Source: Streptomyces sp. NBC_00376 (GTDB lineage: Bacteria; Actinomycetota; Actinomycetes; Streptomycetales; Streptomycetaceae). From it: 64,000 nucleotides of DNA. Below the pieces are notes generated by a model, which was not told where the DNA came from, ran no database searches, and saw nothing but the letters and a program-made list of their open reading frames with translations. The stretch's first letter is position 1; each line of letters opens with the position of its first letter. Of this stretch, positions 35,425-42,838 are shown one piece after another. Made by a program: the position numbers and the translations under genes. The stretch is taken from positions 1,674,001-1,738,000 of the forward strand of contig NZ_CP107960.1 in the NCBI RefSeq assembly GCF_036077095.1, given 5' to 3'.

Positions 35425-37440
35425 ATGCTGCTCCGGAAGTCGGCTGCTGAACTGAGCCCGCTCATTACCCCCGTCGGCCGAGAGCATCTGCCTCTCACCG
35501 AACGGTTGATCAACGAGTACGTACAGTCCCACCCCAACAAGAAGCAGCCGAACAAAGGCCTGATCGCTTCCTGGGACCACAGCCTGCCGGAAGTCATCCA
35601 CGTACTCGTCGCCCTCGGCCTCCATTCGGTCGAGGTGCTCATCGAGTACTCCACCCCTGGAATGGCCGGTGACGCCGATGTCATCCTTGCCGGGCAGCAT
35701 CCGACGTCCGAGGATCTGTCGTACGTCGTCATCGAACTGAAGCAGTGGCACAAGGCAGTGGTGTCGTCGACGAACCCGATTGCGGTCGATGCCGGCTACG
35801 ACAAGCCGAAGCTCCATCCCGTACGCCAGGTGCAGCGCTATTGCGAGTACCTCGTCCAGCACCTCGCACCGCTGCGCGGCGCCCGCCAACGGATCGCCGG
35901 CGTCGCGTTGCTCCACAACGCCAGCCATGAGGTTGATTCACTCTTCGACTTGCCACAGAACGACCACGGCCGTCTGTACACGAGAGACCGACTCGGGGAG
36001 TTCAAAGCATTCATCGCGTCACGACTGGCTCAAGGATTCTCCGGAAGCCACGCGGCTGATGTGCTGTGTCAGGCCCAACAGTACGAAGCGCCGTCGTCGA
36101 GCGAAGCATTCAGCCGGGTCGGGAGTCCGCACCCAGTTTTCGCTCTCCAGAAGGAGCAGGAGATCGCCTTCCAGGAGGTCCGGCAAAAAGTGCGTGCCGG
36201 TGGTTCGAAGAGCGGTCGCAAGAAGGTCGTCATCATCCAGGGTGGCCCCGGCAGCGGGAAGACCGCTGTTGCCGTGGAACTCCTGCGCTCCCTCAAGCAG
36301 GAGGGACACCACGTCGTGCATGCCAGTGGTTCCCGTTCCTTCACCAGCAACCTGCGTCAGGCAGCCGTCGACGCCGCGCCATACGGTAAGCGGGGAGCCG
36401 TCGCCAAACAGGCGCGAAAGGACTACCGGTACTTTCAGCAGTTCGGCGAATTGGAGGAGAACTCGCTGGAGGTTCTCATCTGCGACGAGGCCCATCGGGT
36501 GCGTGAGAAGTCGGACGGCCGGGACGTCAAGAGATGGGTCAAGGAACGAGGCCTTCCGCAGGCCGACGAACTGATCCGCGTCGCCGAGATGCCTGCCTTC
36601 CTGCTCGACGACTGGCAGTCCCTTCGCCCGGACGAGGTCGGCACCGTCGACTATCTCGTTGAGCGGGCCATCGCTTGCGGCTGTGACTACGAGGTTGTCG
36701 AGCTGCCCGGAATGTTCCGCGCGGAAGGCAGTATCGCCTTCCGCGAATGGGTGACGAAGCTGCTCAGCCTCAAAGCGACCAGCGCCCCCGCGTGGATACC
36801 GGACGGCCGCATCGACGTGCGGTTGGCGGAAAGCCCGGAGGACATGGAGACCTTCCTCATAGAGCGCATGGAGAAGGACGGATCCCGTGCGCGCATGACG
36901 GCAGGTTTCTGCTGGGAGTGGAAGACACCCCTGGATGGCCGACTGCGGGTCGAGGTCCAGATCGGTGACTGGCACAGACCCTGGAACGCCAAGGACGGTG
37001 TCCAGCTCGACAACGTGCCGGAGTCGAGTCAATGGGCGACCGATCCGAGAGGTTTCGGACAGATCGGATGCATTTACACCGCGCAGAACTTCGAGTTCGA
37101 CTGGACCGGCGTCATCATCGGTCCGGACCTCGTCTGGCAGGACGGCCGCTTCACCGTGGACCGGACAAAAACCCATGATGGCAAGCTCAAGCGGAAGACA
37201 GTGAGCGACGCGCAGGTGGACCGCTTGGTTCGGCATGCCTACCACGTCCTGCTGACGCGAGCACGGAGCGGGATCGTCATCTATTCCGAGAACGAGGACA
37301 CCCGTAACGCCCTACGCACGCTGATTTCCGGCACAGTCGCCGACTCGCCTCTGGCCAAACCCAAGAAGAAGAAGCTCCCGCCCCTGGTCACAGAGGCCGA
37401 GCAAGCCCTTGCACAGCAGCTCACGATAGAGTTCGACTAA
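35425..37440 (+). CDS. PD-(D/E)XK-like nuclease fused to SF1 helicase (DUF2075/Schlafen-like), copy 1
   Basis: This 671-aa protein has an N-terminal region with the PD-(D/E)XK-like pair DADVILAG (about residue 83) and YVVIELKQW (about 104-106). An SF1 helicase/ATPase of DUF2075 (SLFN group 3-like) type follows: Walker A GGPGSGKTA near 272, Walker B VLICDEAHRVREKS near 355, and the C-terminal QIGCIYTAQNFEFDWTGVIIGPD and HAYHVLLTRARSGIVIY motifs. The start at 35425 has GGGGAA 7 bases upstream. The C-terminus carries a lysine-rich stretch (KPKKKKLPP). It is followed 100 bp later by a paralogue with the same architecture and leader. Proteins of this type are frequent in defence islands. The nuclease assignment is my inference from motif spacing. 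Confidence 0.8.
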   Translation: MLLRKSAAELSPLITPVGREHLPLTERLINEYVQSHPNKKQPNKGLIASWDHSLPEVIHVLVALGLHSVEVLIEYSTPGMAGDADVILAGQHPTSEDLSYVVIELKQWHKAVVSSTNPIAVDAGYDKPKLHPVRQVQRYCEYLVQHLAPLRGARQRIAGVALLHNASHEVDSLFDLPQNDHGRLYTRDRLGEFKAFIASRLAQGFSGSHAADVLCQAQQYEAPSSSEAFSRVGSPHPVFALQKEQEIAFQEVRQKVRAGGSKSGRKKVVIIQGGPGSGKTAVAVELLRSLKQEGHHVVHASGSRSFTSNLRQAAVDAAPYGKRGAVAKQARKDYRYFQQFGELEENSLEVLICDEAHRVREKSDGRDVKRWVKERGLPQADELIRVAEMPAFLLDDWQSLRPDEVGTVDYLVERAIACGCDYEVVELPGMFRAEGSIAFREWVTKLLSLKATSAPAWIPDGRIDVRLAESPEDMETFLIERMEKDGSRARMTAGFCWEWKTPLDGRLRVEVQIGDWHRPWNAKDGVQLDNVPESSQWATDPRGFGQIGCIYTAQNFEFDWTGVIIGPDLVWQDGRFTVDRTKTHDGKLKRKTVSDAQVDRLVRHAYHVLLTRARSGIVIYSENEDTRNALRTLISGTVADSPLAKPKKKKLPPLVTEAEQALAQQLTIEFD

Positions 37441-37444
37441 TTGC

Positions 37445-37513
37445 CATTGCGGCCCGACGGGCTTCCGCTCCGCTCCGGCGGGGTCTCGAAGGACACGCCC
37501 CCACCCGCACGAG
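37445..37513 (+). repeat. Leader repeat, copy 2 (upstream of second nuclease-helicase gene)
   Basis: The 23-base block at 37445-37467 and the 19-base block at 37495-37513 are identical to those in copy 1, although the spacer is longer (27 bases). Copy 2 starts 5 bases after the stop codon of the first gene and lies 27 bases before the second start codon, exactly as in copy 1. Confidence 0.65.
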
Positions 37514-37540
37514 TTCCTTCGTGCTGCCTGGGAGCATCCG

Positions 37541-39472
37541 TTGCTGTTCCGCGAGTCCGCCGCCGCGGTCGCCGCCGAGTGTCTGTCCGGCTCTCTCTTC
37601 ATCCGGCTGGCTGAGCAATTCGTCCACGTGCATGGCTACCGCCCCAGCACTTCCGAGGCACGGTCCTGGGAGCGCAGCATCCCCGTGCTGGCCAACGCAC
37701 TCAACGAAGCCGGTCTCGACCAGGTGGAGATCCTGCTGGAGTACGGATTGCCGCTCAACAGCAAGCGTGCTGACGCAGTACTGGCGGGTGTGCACCCCAA
37801 GACCGGAGAACCGTCGTACGTTGTCGTCGAACTCAAACAGTGGAGCAGCGCCGAGCCGGATGACGAGGATCCATCGCTGTGCCACATCGACGCGTACGCC
37901 CGGCCCGTGCTCAATCCTGTCGACCAAGTGCGCGCCTACTGCCAGTATCTGGTCTCCTTCAACGGCGCACTGGCCGCGCACCCTCATCGCGTCTCCGGAG
38001 CCGCGTATCTGCACAACGCGACCGAGTTCGGGGTCCGTGGGCTGTTCGAGGCCGAGCAGGATGCGTTCGGTCACCTGTTCATCGGTGCGAGGCGCGGCGA
38101 GTTCATCGACTACCTGCGTACGAGGTTGGGGACGGACTCCGGAGCCTCCGCAGCCGACGAGTTGCTGGCCGGAAAAGTCGGCCCTTCCCGACAGCTGATG
38201 GCCGTGGCTGCACAAGAGGTGCGCGAGCGGGAACAGTTCGTGTTGCTGGACGAGCAGCAGGTCGCGTACCGGACGGTGCTCAACGCTGTGCGCCGGGCAA
38301 GGCGGTCCGACCACAAGGAGGTCGTGGTCGTCACCGGTGGTCCGGGCACCGGCAAGAGTGTTATCGCGCTCTCGTTGCTCGGCGAGCTGTACCGCCAAGG
38401 AATCACAGCTCTGCACGCAACCGGGTCGAACTCCTTCACCACTACCATGCGCAAGGTCGCCGGGGCCCGGAAGCGCGAAGTGCAGGAGCTCTTCAAGTAT
38501 TTCAACAGCTTCATGACAGCCGAGCAAAACAGTCTCGACGTGCTGATCTGTGACGAGGCACATCGCATGAGGCAAACCTCGGCAAACCGCTACACCCCGG
38601 CAGCAGGCCGTACGGGCAAGGCCCAGATCGAAGAACTCATCGATGCGGCACGAGTGCCGGTCTTCCTGCTCGATGAACACCAGGTTGTACGGCCCGGAGA
38701 GATGGGAACCGTTGCAGAGATCAGAGCGGCGGCAGCCGCCAGAGGGCTGCAATGCCGGGTGGTGCCTCTGGACAGTCAGTTCAGGTGCGGAGGCAGCGAT
38801 GCCTATCTGCGATGGACTGTCCGTCTGTTGGGACTGGAACCGGGAGGCCCCGTGCGGTGGGACCCGGACGACAAGATGCAACTCATTGTCGCGGACAGTC
38901 CATGGGAAATGGAGGAGTTTCTCGAGGCCCGCCGAGCCGAGGGTTTCGGGGCACGCATATCGGCGGGCTACTGCTGGAAGTGGTCCAGGAAGGTTCCGCC
39001 CGGGCAGCCCCTGCCTGCGGATGTCGTCATCGGGGGCTGGGAACGGCCCTGGAACGTCTTCGGTGAGAGGGCGGTCGCGGGAGCACCTCCGGCCGCGCTC
39101 TGGGCAACCGACCCGGCCGGCTTCGGACAGGTTGGATGCGTCTACACCGCTCAAGGATTTGAGTACGACTGGAGCGGTGTGATCCTGGGACCTGATCTGG
39201 TATGGCGCGAGGATCGCTGGGTCACTGACCGGACGGCATCCAAGGATCCCATTTTCAAAAAGTCTACGCCTGACGCAGATGTGGACCGCCTTATCCGCAA
39301 CACGTACAAAGTGCTCCTGACACGTGGCATGGTGGGGACCGTGGTGTATTCAACCGACACCGCTACGCGTGCGAAGCTGCGCCAGTTGGTCAGGGCCGAA
39401 GAGGACAGCGCAGTCTCCACGCATCAAACAAGCGCCGCGCGCTACACCCAGCAAGCCTCCTCAGCGCCATAA
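37541..39472 (+). CDS. PD-(D/E)XK-like nuclease fused to SF1 helicase (DUF2075/Schlafen-like), copy 2
   Basis: This 643-aa paralogue of the preceding protein has the nuclease-like motifs RADAVLAG and YVVVELKQW, Walker A GGPGTGKSV, Walker B VLICDEAHRMRQTS, and the late motifs QVGCVYTAQGFEYDWSGVILGPD and NTYKVLLTRGMVGTVVY. The TTG at 37541 is the best start: GGGAG lies 6 bases upstream, the N-termini then align (LLFRESAAAV against LLRKSAAELS), and no ATG or GTG fits. The two proteins differ widely in sequence, so the duplication is old or the genes were acquired separately. They may act as a pair or recognise different triggers. Confidence 0.8.
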   Translation: MLFRESAAAVAAECLSGSLFIRLAEQFVHVHGYRPSTSEARSWERSIPVLANALNEAGLDQVEILLEYGLPLNSKRADAVLAGVHPKTGEPSYVVVELKQWSSAEPDDEDPSLCHIDAYARPVLNPVDQVRAYCQYLVSFNGALAAHPHRVSGAAYLHNATEFGVRGLFEAEQDAFGHLFIGARRGEFIDYLRTRLGTDSGASAADELLAGKVGPSRQLMAVAAQEVREREQFVLLDEQQVAYRTVLNAVRRARRSDHKEVVVVTGGPGTGKSVIALSLLGELYRQGITALHATGSNSFTTTMRKVAGARKREVQELFKYFNSFMTAEQNSLDVLICDEAHRMRQTSANRYTPAAGRTGKAQIEELIDAARVPVFLLDEHQVVRPGEMGTVAEIRAAAAARGLQCRVVPLDSQFRCGGSDAYLRWTVRLLGLEPGGPVRWDPDDKMQLIVADSPWEMEEFLEARRAEGFGARISAGYCWKWSRKVPPGQPLPADVVIGGWERPWNVFGERAVAGAPPAALWATDPAGFGQVGCVYTAQGFEYDWSGVILGPDLVWREDRWVTDRTASKDPIFKKSTPDADVDRLIRNTYKVLLTRGMVGTVVYSTDTATRAKLRQLVRAEEDSAVSTHQTSAARYTQQASSAP

Positions 39473-39983
39473 AACGGACGATGATGCTTCGCGGCTCCCA
39501 GTTCGTCCTGGTTTGCAAATCATCGGATGTCAGTGCTCATTGCCTGGTGCTGCCGCCAGCATGCCGTCGGGCAATCTCCCCGCGTAGTTTGCTGATCACA
39601 AATCTGATCTCCTGCCGAACACACAGCCGGTGCCAGCACTGCGCTGGTGTCGGGGCGGCCGACGGACTTGCCCGGGAAGGATCAGCGACGCGGGCCGCTC
39701 CGGCCTCAAATTCTGTGCGCAAAAACGCTTTTGGGCCGTGGAGATGCGTTGTAGGGGCCGAACTTTCTGAGTTGCCGGCGTACGAGCAGCTGCGCTGTTC
39801 CTGTCGCCGGCGCACGCACTCCGCCCCCGGTACGCGCAGGACGCTGTTGGTTGATTCGGGGGCTCGCGTGACGTCGGCCTGCAAGACCTGGTAGTGGCCT
39901 TGAAGGCCGGTGTTGTCGTATGGGGCGGGTGCGGGTGTCGATGCACCGAGTGGGCCGAGCGAGATCGCGGCGGAGGTGTACGG
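39473..39983. other. Non-coding stretch right of the nuclease-helicase pair
   Basis: I see no supportable gene in these 511 bases. Open frames exist on both strands but none has a ribosome site, recognisable domain or normal codon use. GC content is lower than in the flanking genes in places. It is probably decayed DNA between the defence genes and the transposase remnant. Confidence 0.4.
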
Positions 39984-40641
39984 GTGGCGCGGGCCACGTT
40001 CCCGAAGGGGAGCCTGGCGATCCGAGTCCGGGACGTGTTGGGGCCGTTGTTCTGTGAGGAGGAGTGCGCGGACCTGTTTGCGACGCGAGGGAAACCAGCC
40101 TGGTCACCGGGCAGGCTGGCGCCCGTCTCAGTGGTGCAGTTCGTGGAGGGTCTCACCAACCGGCAGGCCTCGGAGGCGGTGCGGGCAAAGATCGACTCCA
40201 CCGACGTACTGACGGCGGCGCGGGATGTGTGCTGGCTGGAGCGGTGTCGGAGACATTACGGTCGGCGTTGAATGTGCTGGCCCGTGCCTCCCCGGGTCGG
40301 GCTGGTCGAGGTTGCTGGGCCGGACTGGTTCCAGCACGACGCGATCCGGGCCGAGAATTTTCGTCTGTCAAGTCCCGTGCCAGATGATTTGGTGTTGCGG
40401 ATCGGCCAGGACGGGACACGACTGCTGCAGGCTGCCTGGTCCAGGCAGACCCCACAGACGCTGTGGATGCTGCCGCAGGTGGAGAGTCTGCGGGCAGATG
40501 TGGGTGCAGAACTTCCGCCATGTCGGGGGTGAGGTGAGGCGGCAGGACGCAAAAGAAAGGTCGTCGGGCATGCCCCGAGCCCACACCCGCCACTTCGCAG
40601 CACTTCTCCCCGCCGAGCTCAAGCTCGACGGGGCGAAGTAA
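39984..40641 (+). pseudogene. Decayed IS1182-type transposase
   Basis: A GTG with GGAGG upstream opens an N-terminus typical of IS1182-family transposases (ARATFPKGSLAIRVRDVLGP, then FVEGLTNRQASEAVRAKID). After that the frame breaks. A second segment in another frame reads LVEVAGPDWFQHDAIRAENF and LRIGQDGTRLLQAAWSRQTP, and a third frame gives WVQNFRHVGGEVRRQDAKER near 40500-40580. The order matches the family but large parts are missing, including most of the catalytic core, so the gene is dead. It lies at the junction between the defence island and ordinary chromosomal genes. Confidence 0.75.
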
Positions 40642-40714
40642 CACCATTCTCCGAATTAGCCAACAGCGTCCCGCATAGCACCGGGGCTGAGGTCATTCCG
40701 TGTACGTTCGGCCG

Positions 40715-41983
40715 TCAGCCGGTCGCCGCCTCCATGTCCGCCTTGACGGCCGACTCGTCCAGCCCGGCGAGCACGGACTCGGGGTCGCCGCCCTTCATCA
40801 CCGCCTGGCCCACATCGGTGCGGATCGCACCCCGGACGGCGGGCCAGGACCGCATGTTGACCGGCGCGAACTGCGCCTCCTCCAACTGCTCGACGAACGG
40901 CGAGAGCGGCTGTTCGGCGGGCTTCCCGGTCGCCGCGTCGGAGGCGGAGTACGTCACGGGCAGCGCGGACTGGCTGCCGCCGTAGGTCAGGGCGGACTTC
41001 CCGCTGTAAAGGAAGGAGAGGAAGGCGCCGCACTCCTTGCGGTGGTCGTTGCGCCGGAACGCCATCAGCCAGTCGCTGATGCCCACCGGAGGAGCGGCCC
41101 CGCCGTTCTTCTTGGGGAACGCGGCGTGCGCGTAAGGGAGTTTCGCCTGGTCGGCCGCACCCATCAGCATGGGGTGGGCGATCATCATGCCGATGTCGCC
41201 CCGCAGGAACTGGGCGTACGCGTCGGTCCGGTTGAGCTTCGTGGGGTCGGCACCGGCCAGCCCCTCGGCGACCAGTTCGTCCCGCAGCCAGGCCAGGGCC
41301 TCGGGGTTCTCCGGCCGCAGGAAGTCGTACTCTCCCAGCTCGTCCGTGTAGCCGCCGCCGGCCGCGAGCATCCAGGACAGGGCCTCGTCCTCGGCCGCCT
41401 CGGGGCCGAGCTGGAGCCCGTACGGCGTCTTCACGCCGATCGCCTTCAGCGCCTGGGCGGCCGCCCGCAACTCGTCCCACGACGTGGGGGCACCGCTGAC
41501 ACGGGCCCGCCGGAAGAGCTCCTTGTTGTAGAAGAGCCGGGGCGTGCTGGCCAGGAACGGAATGCCGTAGGCGGCGTTGTCGACCGTGCCCGCCTGGGTG
41601 AAGGTCCGGATGAAGTCGGCCTGGGTGACGATGTCGAACAGCTGGGTCATGTTGTAGAGCCGGCCGTCCTCGGCATAGGGCGCGAAGACGTTCGACTGCG
41701 CGATGTCGGGCGCGCGGCCCTCCTCGACCCGCTGGGCGAGCACCTTGTCGATCTTGTTGTACGGGACCCGCTCCAGGTCGATCCTGATGCCGTCGTGCTG
41801 CTTCTCGAAAGCGGCGACGATGTTGTCCCACTGGTCGCCGAGCGAAGCACCGATGCTCTTGTCGTAACTGGCCACGAGCAGGTGGAGCTTCACGTCCTTG
41901 CTCGTCGAGCAGCCGGTGAGCCCGAGCGCGGCCGTGGTGCCGGCGAGGCCGGCCGTCTGAAGAAGGAACTGCCGCCGACGCAC
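40715..41983 (-). CDS. Extracellular solute-binding lipoprotein (sugar ABC transporter type)
   Basis: This 422-aa protein begins with a Tat-like, lipoprotein signal (VRRRQFLLQTAGLAGTTAAL then LTGCS, lipobox cysteine at about residue 25). A type 1 solute-binding fold follows, with family-typical segments VPYNKIDKVLAQRVEEGRAP, YGIPFLASTPRLFYNKELF and GDIGMMIAHPMLMG. It should bind a sugar or oligosaccharide outside the membrane. I placed the start at the GTG at 41983 (GAGGTG 9 bases upstream). An in-frame ATG at 42046 would put a perfect palindrome inside the coding region. No permease or ATPase gene is adjacent, so it is either an orphan or serves a transporter elsewhere. It is divergent from a TetR regulator. 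Confidence 0.85.
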   Translation of the reverse strand: MRRRQFLLQTAGLAGTTAALGLTGCSTSKDVKLHLLVASYDKSIGASLGDQWDNIVAAFEKQHDGIRIDLERVPYNKIDKVLAQRVEEGRAPDIAQSNVFAPYAEDGRLYNMTQLFDIVTQADFIRTFTQAGTVDNAAYGIPFLASTPRLFYNKELFRRARVSGAPTSWDELRAAAQALKAIGVKTPYGLQLGPEAAEDEALSWMLAAGGGYTDELGEYDFLRPENPEALAWLRDELVAEGLAGADPTKLNRTDAYAQFLRGDIGMMIAHPMLMGAADQAKLPYAHAAFPKKNGGAAPPVGISDWLMAFRRNDHRKECGAFLSFLYSGKSALTYGGSQSALPVTYSASDAATGKPAEQPLSPFVEQLEEAQFAPVNMRSWPAVRGAIRTDVGQAVMKGGDPESVLAGLDESAVKADMEAATG

Positions 41984-42020
41984 CGCTCTTGCCACCTCTT
42001 GCTCGTTCAGCACATGCACT

Positions 42021-42039
42021 TGTGGCAGATTCTGCCACA
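42021..42039. promoter_or_regulatory. Perfect palindrome between solute-binding and TetR genes
   Basis: TGTGGCAGATTCTGCCACA has 9-base arms around one central base. It lies between two divergent genes, one of them a TetR-family regulator, and is the likely operator through which the regulator controls itself and the solute-binding gene. Confidence 0.65.
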
Positions 42040-42103
42040 TGGGCACTTACTGCCCACCGCCTGTCCGGCGGGCGAAGTGCCCCCAGGGCATAACCTGATC
42101 CGC

Positions 42104-42733
42104 ATGCAAGGTGGCTCATTGACGGAGCGGCGCAAGGCCGCGACCCGACTGGATATCGCCCGCACGGCAGCGGCGCTCTTCGTGGAGCACGGCCTGCGGA
42201 GCACGCGCGCCGAGGACATCGCGCGGGCGGCGGGCGTCGCCCCGCGCACCTTCTACCGCTATTTCGCGACCAAGGAGGAGGCCATCACCCCACTGCTCGC
42301 CGCCGGCGCCCGGCAGTGGGTGGAGGCGGTGCGGGACGCCCCGGCCGGCCTGTCGGTGCCGGACGCGCTGCGGCACGCGGCGGCGTGCGCGCTGGCCGCG
42401 GACCCCGGTGACACGGCGGCCACGGAGTCGCTGGAGTGGGTGCGGTCGCTGCTGAGGATGGCGGCGGACAGCCCGGCGCTCCAGTCGGTCTGGAACGACG
42501 CGTGCCACGACGCGGACGTCACCCTGGCAGGGGTGCTCACGGCGCGTGCCGGACTGCCGGACGGGGCGGACTCGCTGGACGTCCGGCTGACGGCCGGGGT
42601 CGCGGGTGCGGCGGTGCGGGCAGCGGTGGAGACCTGGGCGGCCGGCGACGCCCCGGCCGCGGGACCGCAGGGACCGGCGGCGCTGGCCGAGCGCTGCCTG
42701 ACCGCTGCCGAGAGCGCACTGAAGAGCCCCTGA
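42104..42733 (+). CDS. TetR-family transcriptional regulator
   Basis: This 209-aa protein has an N-terminal TetR helix-turn-helix (about residues 12-58: RLDIARTAAALFVEHGLRST, then DIARAAGVAPRTFYRYFATK). The C-terminal ligand domain is alanine-rich and not assignable to a ligand. A TAACCT hexamer 7 bases before the ATG suggests a leaderless transcript. It is divergent from the solute-binding protein, with the palindrome at 42021-42039 between them, so local repression is likely. It converges with the chitinase gene downstream. Confidence 0.88.
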   Translation: MQGGSLTERRKAATRLDIARTAAALFVEHGLRSTRAEDIARAAGVAPRTFYRYFATKEEAITPLLAAGARQWVEAVRDAPAGLSVPDALRHAAACALAADPGDTAATESLEWVRSLLRMAADSPALQSVWNDACHDADVTLAGVLTARAGLPDGADSLDVRLTAGVAGAAVRAAVETWAAGDAPAAGPQGPAALAERCLTAAESALKSP

Positions 42734-42838
42734 CTCCGGTCGGCCCCGGCCCTTCTCTCCCCCCTGCCCCCGTCGCCGCGCATCCGGTCCGCGAAACCCG
42801 CCTGGGCTCCGCGAACCGGTCGATCGGCCCCGGGCCGG

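Noticed and set aside
39473..40715. tRNA or attachment site at the island's right edge
   Set aside because: I looked for a tRNA cloverleaf and a repeated core sequence and found neither.
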